Source of the DNA: Hymenobacter jeollabukensis
GTDB taxonomy: Bacteria > Bacteroidota > Bacteroidia > Cytophagales > Hymenobacteraceae
Length of the DNA: 64,000 bases
Assembly (NCBI RefSeq): GCF_005771675.1
Contig: NZ_VAJM01000005.1
Span: forward strand, 62,001-126,000
Direction of reading: 5' to 3'
The notes beneath the pieces are model-generated. The model saw only the letters and a program-made list of their open reading frames with translations. It did no database searches and was not told where the DNA came from. Each line of letters opens with the position of its first letter. Positions within the stretch are counted from its first letter, which is position 1. Made by a program: the position numbers and the translations under genes. Shown piece after piece: positions 16,555 through 24,007 of this stretch.

Positions 16555-16577
16555 GCTTTTGCCGGGGCCGGGGCGGG

Positions 16578-16585
16578 GAACTTTG
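16578..16585 (+). promoter_or_regulatory. -7-like element of ccoI
   Basis: GAACTTTG differs from TAnnTTTG only at the first base. With a start site about five bases downstream, the Fnr-like site would be centred near -41.5, the class II activator position. Confidence 0.5.
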
Positions 16586-16625
16586 CCGGACTACCAGCGT
16601 CGACCCTGGCAGTCAACTCCTTCGC

Positions 16626-19148
16626 GTGAACACCACCGCCGCACCCACCCGTACCGCCACCGCCTGCGCCCACTGCGGCGACGACTGCCCCGACGAGCCC
16701 ATCCGGCTATCGGCCAAGCCCGGGCTGAGCTTCTGCTGCCAGGGCTGCAAGGCCGTGTACGAGCTGCTCGACGCCAACAACCTCTGCCAGTACTACGCCT
16801 TCGGAGAGGAGCGCCCCGGCCAGAAAATCAAGCCCGTGGAGCTGCCTGGCCGCTTCGATTACCTCGACGCCGACTCGGTGCAGGCCCAGCTGCTGAGCTT
16901 CCGCTCCCCGGAGCTGGCCCGCCTCACCCTGCACCTGCCGCAGATGCACTGCGCCTCGTGCATCTACCTGCTGGAGCACCTCTACCAGCTCGACGCGGGC
17001 GTGACGGAGGCGCGGGTGAACTTCCTGCGCAAGGAAATCAGCCTGGGCTACCGGCCCGCCGAAACCTCGCTCAAGGCCGTGGTGACGCTGCTGGCCAGCC
17101 TCGGCTACGAGCCGCAGATTACGCTGGCCGAGCTGGGTGCCCAGCCCCACCGCGGCAGCCGCCGCCTCTACTACCAGCTGGGGCTGGCGGGCTTCTGCTT
17201 CGGCAACGTGATGCTGCTGGCCTTTCCCGACTACCTGAGCTTCACCGACGAGCTGGCCCACGAGTTCGGGCGTTTTTTCGGCTATCTGAGCCTGCTACTG
17301 GCCCTGCCGGTGCTGCTCTACGCCGCCCAGGGTTTCTACCGCTCGGCCTGGGCCGGGCTGCGCCAGCGCTACATCAACCTCGATTTTCCCATCAGCCTGG
17401 GCCTGACCTCGCTGTTCGCCGTGAGCAGCTACGAGGTGCTCACGCAGCACGGCCCCGGCTACTTCGACTCGTTTACCGGGCTGGTGTTTTTCATGCTCAT
17501 CGGCCAGTGGGTGCAGCAGCGCACCTACGACGCTCTGCGCTTCGACCGGGACTTCACCTCCTACTTCCCGGTGGCCGTGACCTTGCTGACCGCGGACGGC
17601 GAGAAGTCGGTGTCGGTGAAGGAGCTGCGGGTGGGCCAGCGCATCCGGGTGCGCAACCAGGAAGTCATTCCGGCCGACGCCATGCTCATGCGCGGCAGCG
17701 GGCAGATCGACTATTCCTTCGTGACCGGCGAATCGGTGCCGGTGGCCAAGGTGGCGGGCGAGGTGGTGTACGCCGGCGGCCGGCAGGTGGGGGAGGCGGT
17801 GGAGCTGGAGGTGGTGCGTGAGGTGTCGCAGGGCTACCTCACCCAGCTCTGGAACAACCCCGCCTTCCACAAAGCCGAGAAGCAGACCCTGGAAACCTAC
17901 GCCAACAAAGTAGGCCGCTATTTCGTGGCCGCCACCCTGCTGATTGCGGCCGGCGCCATCCTGTACTGGTACCCGCGCGATGAGCAGATGATGTGGCGGG
18001 CCTTCACCTCGGTGCTCGTCATTGCCTGCCCCTGCGCCCTCTCGCTGGCCACGCCCTTCGCCCTGGGCAGCGCCCTCACGGTGTTTGGCCGGCACCGCTT
18101 CTTCCTGAAAAACGCCGCCGTAGCCGAAACCCTGGGCCGCGCCACCACCATCGTGTTCGATAAAACCGGCACCCTCACCGACGTGCGGCGCTCGGCCGTG
18201 GAATACTGCGGCCCGGTGCTCACTGAACGGGAGCAGCAGGCCGTGGCCGCCGTGGTGGCCCAAAGCACGCACCCGCTCAGCCTACGACTACTGCAGGAGC
18301 TGCCCGCCAGCACGCTATCCGTCACCGATTTCGTGGAAGTGCCCGGTCAGGGCCTGCGCGGCGTGGTCGGCGGCGTACTGGTGAAGGTCGGCTCGGCGGC
18401 TTTCGTGGGGGCAGATGCAGATTTAGTTACTGCTGAAACGTCAGCCGCACCAGCTCAGGGGCTAAACCTCGGGCAATCGATAGAGCAATCAGCAGGCGAA
18501 CCGGAAACCAATGCCACTGCCGCCGACACCACCGACAATCTGCAGTCGCGCGTGTACCTGAGTCTGGCGGGCGACCTGCACGGCTGCTACTTCTTCCGCA
18601 ACGTGTACCGCCAGGAGCTGGGCCCGGTGCTGGCCGACCTTGGCCGCCGCTACCGCCTGGCCGTGCTCAGCGGCGACAACGACTCCGAACAGGACCGCCT
18701 GCGCGAGCTGTTCGGCCCCGAGGCCGAGCTGCGCTTCCGCCAGACGCCCCAGCAGAAGCTCGACTACGTGGCCGCCCTCAAAGCCCGGGGCGAAACCGTG
18801 GTGATGGTCGGCGACGGGCTCAACGACGCGGGTGCCCTGCAGCAGGCCGACGCCGGCATTGCCCTCACCGACACGCTCACCAACTTCTCGCCCGCCTGCG
18901 ACGCCATTCTCGACGCCGGCAGCTTCGGGCGGCTTGGCAGCTTCCTGCGCTTCACCCAGGACTGCCTGCAGGTGGTACTGGCCACCTTCGTGCTGTCCTT
19001 CGTCTACAACGGCCTCGGCCTGGGCCTGGCGGTGCAGGGCCGGTTTACGCCCATCGTGTCAGCCATTCTGATGCCCATCAGCTCCCTGAGCGTGATGGTA
19101 TTTGCCACCCTGCTGGTGCGCTACGCGGCTTACCGGCGCCAACTCTAA
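16626..19148 (+). CDS. ccoI: Copper-type P-type ATPase for cbb3 oxidase assembly (CcoI/FixI)
   Basis: An 840-residue membrane ATPase that moves copper for CuB of the cbb3 oxidase. The N-terminus has a cysteine-rich metal-binding domain (CAHCGDDC, CCQGCKAVYELL) and then an HMA-like domain with MHCASC (C109, C112). The ion channel motif is CPC (468-470), the phosphorylation site D512 in DKTGT, and GDGLNDAGAL lies near the end. A Ser/Thr/Ala-rich stretch of about 40 residues (bases 18417-18540) interrupts the nucleotide-binding part. The GTG at 16626 is preferred: the frame is open 259 codons further upstream, but that part overlaps the divergent genes and the regulatory site. ccoS follows six bases later. 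Confidence 0.93.
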   Translation: MNTTAAPTRTATACAHCGDDCPDEPIRLSAKPGLSFCCQGCKAVYELLDANNLCQYYAFGEERPGQKIKPVELPGRFDYLDADSVQAQLLSFRSPELARLTLHLPQMHCASCIYLLEHLYQLDAGVTEARVNFLRKEISLGYRPAETSLKAVVTLLASLGYEPQITLAELGAQPHRGSRRLYYQLGLAGFCFGNVMLLAFPDYLSFTDELAHEFGRFFGYLSLLLALPVLLYAAQGFYRSAWAGLRQRYINLDFPISLGLTSLFAVSSYEVLTQHGPGYFDSFTGLVFFMLIGQWVQQRTYDALRFDRDFTSYFPVAVTLLTADGEKSVSVKELRVGQRIRVRNQEVIPADAMLMRGSGQIDYSFVTGESVPVAKVAGEVVYAGGRQVGEAVELEVVREVSQGYLTQLWNNPAFHKAEKQTLETYANKVGRYFVAATLLIAAGAILYWYPRDEQMMWRAFTSVLVIACPCALSLATPFALGSALTVFGRHRFFLKNAAVAETLGRATTIVFDKTGTLTDVRRSAVEYCGPVLTEREQQAVAAVVAQSTHPLSLRLLQELPASTLSVTDFVEVPGQGLRGVVGGVLVKVGSAAFVGADADLVTAETSAAPAQGLNLGQSIEQSAGEPETNATAADTTDNLQSRVYLSLAGDLHGCYFFRNVYRQELGPVLADLGRRYRLAVLSGDNDSEQDRLRELFGPEAELRFRQTPQQKLDYVAALKARGETVVMVGDGLNDAGALQQADAGIALTDTLTNFSPACDAILDAGSFGRLGSFLRFTQDCLQVVLATFVLSFVYNGLGLGLAVQGRFTPIVSAILMPISSLSVMVFATLLVRYAAYRRQL

Positions 19149-19154
19149 CTCCGC

Positions 19155-19316
19155 ATGGAAATCATCTTCGCCCTCATTACCATCTCGCTCTGCGTGGCGG
19201 TGCTTTTCCTGTTGGCCTTCGTGTGGGCCGTGCGCAGCAACCAGTACGACGACACCTACACGCCCGCCGTACGCATGCTCTTCGACGACCCGCAGGAGGA
19301 AAAACCCGCGCCGTAG
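19155..19316 (+). CDS. ccoS: cbb3 oxidase maturation protein CcoS
   Basis: A 53-residue single-span membrane protein starting MEIIFALITISLCVAVLF, with one helix to about residue 25, then a charged C-terminal tail containing RSNQYDD and a late FDDP. This is the usual CcoS layout: an N-terminal helix, then a QFDDxxxP-like segment. It starts six bases after ccoI, so the two are cotranscribed. CcoS is needed to fit haem and copper cofactors into CcoN. The short length is normal for the family. Confidence 0.9.
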   Translation: MEIIFALITISLCVAVLFLLAFVWAVRSNQYDDTYTPAVRMLFDDPQEEKPAP

Positions 19317-19344
19317 CGGGCGTGTAGGCGTTGCCGTTATCTAT

Positions 19345-19366
19345 AGCCCAGGGTTTAAACCCTGGA
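19345..19366. repeat. Palindromic interspersed element CCAGGGTTTAAACCCTGG
   Basis: An 18-bp perfect palindrome (19348-19365) preceded by TAGC. The same element, extended by two base pairs on each side, occurs at 23685-23706. It lies between ccoS and the DoxX-like gene. Confidence 0.75.
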
Positions 19367-19447
19367 CCAGATAGGATCCGGCGTCACCCTTTTGCCGGGC
19401 TGGTCGTACGCAAAGGGCAGCGGGGCCAATGCCCGCGCCCGACCCTT

Positions 19448-19882
19448 ATGCAACACCAGACCAAAACCACCATGCTGCAGAACCTGGCCCGCCTTACGCT
19501 GGGCACCTTTATGATAACGGCCGGCACGGGCCACCTCACCTTCGCCCGGCGCGAGTTTCAGGCCCAGGTACCCGACTTCGTGCCGCTCGACAAGGATACC
19601 ACCGTGCTGCTCTCGGGCGTGGCCGAAATCGGGCTGGGCCTGGCGCTGCTGCTCTGGAAGCGGGAGCGGGCCCTGCTGGGCCTGGGGCTGGGCGCGTTCT
19701 ACGTGGCCGTCTTTCCCGGCAATGTGCACCAGTACACTCACCGCATCGACGCTTTCGGCCTCGATTCGGATGAAAAGCGCCTGGCGCGGCTGTTTTTCCA
19801 GCCGGTGCTGGTGGCCTGGGCCTTGTGGAGCACCGGGGCGCTGAAGGCGCTGTGGCAGAGCCGGAAGCAGAAGGTGAATTAG
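19448..19882 (+). CDS. DoxX-like membrane protein
   Basis: A 144-residue membrane protein with about four helices, beginning LARLTLGTFMITAGTGHLTF and containing a VPDFVPLDKD turn, GVAEIGLGLALLL and a NVHQYTHRIDAFG loop. This is the pattern of small DoxX/DUF417-like proteins; its function here is not known. It lies between ccoS and ccoNO on the same strand. The ATG at 19448 is chosen (a second ATG at 19472 is also possible). The frame is open to 19331, but that stretch contains the palindrome at 19348-19365 and is unlikely to be coding. Confidence 0.75.
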   Translation: MQHQTKTTMLQNLARLTLGTFMITAGTGHLTFARREFQAQVPDFVPLDKDTTVLLSGVAEIGLGLALLLWKRERALLGLGLGAFYVAVFPGNVHQYTHRIDAFGLDSDEKRLARLFFQPVLVAWALWSTGALKALWQSRKQKVN

Positions 19883-20073
19883 AACGTCATCCTGAGCGCA
19901 GCGAAGGACCTTCCTCGCACCCTGCACCAACTAATAAGCGCAGCCATCAACGCCCAATTGTCCGGGCTGAGGTGGCTGCGCTTTTATCGTTCTAGTTAAA
20001 TGGCGTTGGCACTTCGTAGGTGCCGACGGTGCGGGGCTCGAGGAAGGTCCTTCGCTGCGCTCAGGATGACGTT
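19883..20073. repeat. Large inverted repeat, GTCATCCTGAG family, with inner terminator-like hairpin
   Basis: Perfect 35-bp arms at 19883-19917 and 20039-20073 (AACGTCATCCTGAGCGCAGC and onward). Inside is a second hairpin AAGCGCAGCCA/TGGCTGCGCTTTT, with a T run that could end the DoxX transcript. It fills most of the 326-base gap before ccoNO; the rest holds the Fnr-like site and promoter. Confidence 0.9.
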
Positions 20074-20136
20074 GTTTTTCGACGCTAGCTAACCGTTTCA
20101 CCAGCCCCGCGCCTGACATCAATCAGTCCGGCGGCC

Positions 20137-20148
20137 TGACGTTCGTCA
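20137..20148. promoter_or_regulatory. Crp/Fnr-type operator in front of ccoNO
   Basis: TGAC-GTTC-GTCA, identical to 16543-16554. The surrounding bases are also alike (ATCAG nearby upstream and CTTTTGCCGG immediately downstream in both). Centre to end of -7 box is 36.5 bases, as at ccoI. Confidence 0.72.
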
Positions 20149-20171
20149 TCTTTTGCCGGCGGCCCGATTCG

Positions 20172-20179
20172 GAGTTTTG
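20172..20179 (+). promoter_or_regulatory. -7-like element of ccoNO
   Basis: GAGTTTTG differs from TAnnTTTG only at the first base and ends 29 bases before the ATG. Confidence 0.5.
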
Positions 20180-20208
20180 TCCTACTTCAAAACAACCCGT
20201 TTCGCGCT

Positions 20209-22401
20209 ATGGCTGTGCTGGCTCCAGCGAAATTGCCCGGGGAGGAAAAACCTCTGTCCAGGGCCGTTCTCGCATCGTTTTACGACAACAAAATCGTCCG
20301 GGACTTCGGCGTTGCCACCGTGTTCTGGGGCATTGCTGGCATGCTCATCGGCGTTATTGCCGCGTTTCAGCTGGCCCGGCCCGAGCTGAACATGGGCACG
20401 CCCTACACCACCTTCGGCCGCATCCGCCCGCTGCACACCAACGCCGTCATCTTCGCCTTCGTCGGCAACGGCATCTTCACCGGGGTGTACTACTCCCTGC
20501 AGCGCCTGTGCAAGACGCGCATGTTTTCGGACGTGCTCAGTAAAATCCACTTCTGGGGCTGGCAGCTCATCATCGTGTCGGCCGTGGCCACCCTGCCGCT
20601 GGGCTTCACTACCTCTAAGGAGTACGCCGAGCTGGAATGGCCCATCGACATTGCCATTACGCTGATCTGGGTGGTGTTCGGCTGGAACATGTTCGGCACC
20701 ATTGCCCGCCGCAAGGAAAAGCACCTGTACGTGGGCATCTGGTTCTACATTGCCACCTTTCTGACGGTGGCGGTGCTGCACATCGTCAACTCGATGGAAA
20801 TTCCGGTGTCGTTCCTCAAGAGCTACTCCGTGTACGCCGGGGTGCAGGACGCGCTGGTGCAGTGGTGGTACGGCCACAACGCGGTGGCCTTCTTCCTCAC
20901 CACGCCCTACCTGGGTTTGATGTACTACTTCCTGCCCAAGGCGGCGGAACGGCCGGTATACTCCTACCGGCTGAGTATCATCCACTTCTGGTCCCTGATT
21001 TTCATCTACATCTGGGCCGGGCCGCACCACTTGCTCTACACCGCCCTGCCCGACTGGGCGCAGAGCCTCGGTGTAGTCTTCTCCGTGATGCTGATTGCCC
21101 CGAGCTGGGGCGGCATGATCAACGGCCTACTGACCCTGCGCGGCGCCTGGGACAAGGTGCGCCAGGAGCCCATCCTGAAGTTTATGGTGGTGGCAATTAC
21201 GGCCTACGGCATGGCCACCTTCGAGGGGCCTATGCTGAGTTTGAAGAACGTCAACGCCATTGCCCACTTCACCGACTGGATTGTGGCCCACGTGCACGTC
21301 GGCGCCCTGGGCTGGAACGGCTTCCTGACCTTCGCCGTGCTCTACTGGCTGTGGCCGCGCCTCTACCAGACCCCGATTCACTCGCGCAAGCTGATGAACG
21401 TGCACTTCTGGCTAGGCACCCTGGGCATCCTGTTCTACGCCCTGCCCATGTACTGGGCCGGCTTCACGCAGGGCCTGATGTGGAAGCAGTTCAACGAGGA
21501 GGGCATGCTGCAGTACGCCAACTTCCTCGAGACGGTGATGCAGATTGTGCCGATGTACTACCTGCGCGGCATCGGCGGGGTGCTCTACCTCAGCGGGGTG
21601 TTCCTGATGGTGTACAACCTCTACCAGACCGCCAAAGCCGGCACGCTGCTGGCCAACGAGAAATTCCACGCCCCGGTGGTCATCGACCACGAGCACAGCC
21701 ACGAGGGCGGGCACTGGCACCGCTGGATTGAGCGCCGCCCCGTGCAGCTGAGCATCGGCGCCACCATTGCCATCCTCATCGGCGGCGCGGTCGAGATGAT
21801 TCCGACCTTTATGATCAAGTCGAACGTGCCCACCATTGCCTCGGTGAAGCCCTACACCTCGCTGGAGCTGGAAGGCCGCGACCTGTACATCCGCGAGGGC
21901 TGCGTGAACTGCCACACCCAGATGGTGCGCCCCTTCCGCTCTGAGACGGAACGCTACGGCGAGTACTCCAAAGCCGGCGAGTTCGTGTACGACCGGCCCT
22001 TCCTCTGGGGCTCCAAGCGCACCGGCCCGGACCTGCACCGCGTGGGCCAGAAATACCCGCACTCCTGGCACTACAACCACATGATGGACCCCACGAGCAT
22101 GTCGCCCGGCTCCATCATGCCGCCTTACCCCTGGCTGTTCGAAAACGACCTCGACTACGCCGATACGCCCGCCAAAATCAGCGCCCTGCGCAAGCTCGGC
22201 ACGCCTTACCCGGCCGGCTTTGAGCAAGTAGCCGTGCAGGAAGCCCGCAAGCAGGCCGCCGGCATCGCGGCCGACCTCGCGAAAGAGGACATCCAGGTGA
22301 AGTCGGACAAGGAAATCGTGGCCCTGATTGCCTACCTGCAGCGCCTCGGCACCGACATCAAAGTGAAGGACGAGCAGGCCGCCGCCGTAGCCGCCGAGTA
22401 A
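20209..22401 (+). CDS. ccoNO: cbb3-type cytochrome c oxidase, fused subunits I and II (CcoN-CcoO)
   Basis: A 730-residue fusion. Residues from about 20 to 475 are CcoN with 12 predicted helices and the haem/CuB histidines in LHTNAVIFAF, WYGHNAVAFFL, AGPHHLLYT and AHVHVGALGWNG. From about residue 500 the chain continues as CcoO, with a membrane anchor (about 507-527) and a c-type haem site C565-VN-C568-H569 followed by MVRPFRSETERYG and SIMPPYPWLF. The enzyme reduces O2 to water with high oxygen affinity and pumps protons. Fusion of CcoN and CcoO is known in Bacteroidota. Fnr-like control is suggested by the site at 20137-20148. Confidence 0.96.
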   Translation: MAVLAPAKLPGEEKPLSRAVLASFYDNKIVRDFGVATVFWGIAGMLIGVIAAFQLARPELNMGTPYTTFGRIRPLHTNAVIFAFVGNGIFTGVYYSLQRLCKTRMFSDVLSKIHFWGWQLIIVSAVATLPLGFTTSKEYAELEWPIDIAITLIWVVFGWNMFGTIARRKEKHLYVGIWFYIATFLTVAVLHIVNSMEIPVSFLKSYSVYAGVQDALVQWWYGHNAVAFFLTTPYLGLMYYFLPKAAERPVYSYRLSIIHFWSLIFIYIWAGPHHLLYTALPDWAQSLGVVFSVMLIAPSWGGMINGLLTLRGAWDKVRQEPILKFMVVAITAYGMATFEGPMLSLKNVNAIAHFTDWIVAHVHVGALGWNGFLTFAVLYWLWPRLYQTPIHSRKLMNVHFWLGTLGILFYALPMYWAGFTQGLMWKQFNEEGMLQYANFLETVMQIVPMYYLRGIGGVLYLSGVFLMVYNLYQTAKAGTLLANEKFHAPVVIDHEHSHEGGHWHRWIERRPVQLSIGATIAILIGGAVEMIPTFMIKSNVPTIASVKPYTSLELEGRDLYIREGCVNCHTQMVRPFRSETERYGEYSKAGEFVYDRPFLWGSKRTGPDLHRVGQKYPHSWHYNHMMDPTSMSPGSIMPPYPWLFENDLDYADTPAKISALRKLGTPYPAGFEQVAVQEARKQAAGIAADLAKEDIQVKSDKEIVALIAYLQRLGTDIKVKDEQAAAVAAE

Positions 22402-22458
22402 CGCGCCGCTCGCCAAAGCCGCCGACTTACCCATCAGCAACCCTTAACAAATCCTTCG

Positions 22459-22500
22459 TCAGGCTCCCCTCGCTTTCGGAGCGGGGGCCGGGGGGTGAGG
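22459..22500. repeat. Interspersed repeat, GGGGGTGAGG family, before ccoQ
   Basis: CGTCAGGCTCCCCTCGC, a short loop, then GCGGGGGCCGGGGGGTGAGG, ending three bases before the ccoQ ATG. Related to 27142-27187 (same orientation) and 8341-8383 (reversed). Confidence 0.7.
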
Positions 22501-22503
22501 CGT

Positions 22504-22707
22504 ATGTACAAGAACGTTCTGGAGAGCATTGCGGGCATCGAAATCTACCCGCTCATCTCCTTCGTCATTTTCTTTCTCTTCTTCCTGGCCCTGCTGGTGT
22601 ACGTGTGCATCGTCAGCCGCCAGCACATCCAGGCCATGAAGCAACTGCCGCTGCAGGGCGACGAGCACGCCGCCCCGGCCCAAACGGAAGGAGGTGCGCT
22701 GTGCTAA
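22504..22707 (+). CDS. ccoQ: CcoQ-like small subunit of cbb3 oxidase
   Basis: A 67-residue single-helix membrane protein. The helix is about residues 17-38 (PLISFVIFFLFFLALLVYV), followed by a polar tail. Its position between ccoNO and ccoP is the usual place of CcoQ/FixQ, which stabilises the oxidase. An in-frame GTG at 22495 lies inside the repeat; the ATG at 22504 is preferred. Its last codons overlap the GTG start of ccoP by seven bases, indicating translational coupling. Sequence similarity to CcoQ is weak by nature, so the name rests largely on position and topology. Confidence 0.82.
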   Translation: MYKNVLESIAGIEIYPLISFVIFFLFFLALLVYVCIVSRQHIQAMKQLPLQGDEHAAPAQTEGGALC

Positions 22708-23615
22708 CGCGTAAGCTACCCTACGCCGCGCTGCTAGCCCTGAGCGCCCTGCTGAGCGGCACCGCCGCCCGGGCCCAGGACGCGGACCCCGCCGCCGCCC
22801 CGGCCGCTGATGCCGCCCAAAAAGCCGCCGAAGCCGGCGCCGACCTCACGGCCATGCTCTGGCTGATGGGTGGGCTCACCGGGCTCATCATCTTCGTGCT
22901 GCTGATGCTCTTCGCCCTGCTCTGGCAGATGCGGCCGCTGCTGCGCGAGGTCTACGCCCTGCCCACCATCCGCGAATCGTGGTACGGCCGGGCCCTGGGC
23001 CTGTTCCTGGGCGACCCGGTGGGCCTGACCGGCAAGTACAAGGAGGACGTCATGGCCGGCCACGACTACGACGGCATCACCGAGTACGACAACGACCTGC
23101 CGCCGTGGTGGAAGTACGGCTTCTACCTCACCATCGTGTTCGGCGTGGCCTATTTCATTCACTTCCACGTGACCCGGGACGGGGAGCTGAGCGCGGCCGA
23201 GTACCAGCACGAAATGGCCGAAGCGGCCCTGCTCTCGGCTCAGCTCGGCGCCAACGACGACCCCAACAAGCCCACCGACTACCAGTCCCTGACCGCCGCC
23301 GCGGATATCGACGCGGGCAAAACCATCTTCGCCCAGAACTGCGCCGCCTGCCACGGCCAGAGCGCCGAGGGCAAAGTGGGCCCGAACCTGACCGACGAAT
23401 ACTGGCTGCACGGCGGCGAAGTCAACAAAGTGTACCACACGGTGAAATACGGCGTGCAGGGCAAGGGCATGGTGGCCTGGAAGGGCAAGCTGTCCTCGAA
23501 GCAGATGCTGCAGGTGGCTTCCTACATCCTCACCCTGCAGGGCTCGAAGCCGGCCAACGCCAAGGCGCCGCAGGGCGAGAAGGAAGCCGTCGGCAAGCCC
23601 GTAGCACGGCTGTAA
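22701..23615 (+). CDS. ccoP: cbb3 oxidase subunit CcoP, mono-haem form
   Basis: A 304-residue membrane-anchored cytochrome c. The N-terminus looks like a signal peptide (cut near AARAQ), followed by an Ala/Asp/Pro linker, a helix at about 50-75 and another at about 138-158. There is a single c-type haem site C214-AA-C217-H218, with a later Met-containing GMVAWKG segment as likely sixth-ligand region. Classical proteobacterial CcoP has two haem sites; only one is visible here. The GTG at 22701 overlaps the end of ccoQ by seven bases. ccoG lies downstream after a 392-base gap. Confidence 0.93.
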   Translation: MLTRKLPYAALLALSALLSGTAARAQDADPAAAPAADAAQKAAEAGADLTAMLWLMGGLTGLIIFVLLMLFALLWQMRPLLREVYALPTIRESWYGRALGLFLGDPVGLTGKYKEDVMAGHDYDGITEYDNDLPPWWKYGFYLTIVFGVAYFIHFHVTRDGELSAAEYQHEMAEAALLSAQLGANDDPNKPTDYQSLTAAADIDAGKTIFAQNCAACHGQSAEGKVGPNLTDEYWLHGGEVNKVYHTVKYGVQGKGMVAWKGKLSSKQMLQVASYILTLQGSKPANAKAPQGEKEAVGKPVARL

Positions 23616-23632
23616 ACCACTAATGCCAGCAC

Positions 23633-23775
23633 GTCATGTCGAGCTTGTCGAGACATCTCGCGTGCTTCGTTGAACTGCTCACTAGCCCAGGGTTTAAACC
23701 CTGGGCAATCGAGCGGGCGGCCTAAGGGCTGCTTCCAACGAGCGGTAGAGATGCTTCGGCGGGGCTCAGCATGAC
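23633..23775. repeat. Mosaic inverted repeat between ccoP and ccoG
   Basis: Starts GTCATGTCGAGCTTGTCGA (as at 38754), then the 22-bp palindrome 23685-23706 with core CCAGGGTTTAAACCCTGG, and ends GGTAGAGATGCTTCGGC...GCTCAGCATGAC, the right arm of another subfamily (compare 31747-31778). The rest of the gap (23776-24007) is GC-rich with no promoter seen. It looks like a composite of two element types. Confidence 0.75.
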
Positions 23776-24007
23776 AAACCAAGACATAGCCCGCGGCGGG
23801 GCTTCCTCCTTTCCCGCCGTGCGCCCGAACGCTGCTATCAGCACAGCCCACGTTCGGGCGAGCCGCCGGCCCACCTGCCGGCGGCGGGCTCTTTGGGCTT
23901 TTTGGGGTGGCAGCCGCGCCGCCCGCCAGAAGCCTAGTGCAGTAGACACCCCCTAACGTCCCCATCATCCGGCGCCCTTTCCGAGAAAGGCGGCCTGGGG
24001 AGCCCTC

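Noticed and set aside
15849-16625. A 259-codon N-terminal extension of ccoI
   Set aside because: It overlaps the divergent haemoglobin and membrane genes and the Fnr-like site, and lacks CcoI features; the GTG at 16626 gives the normal N-terminus.
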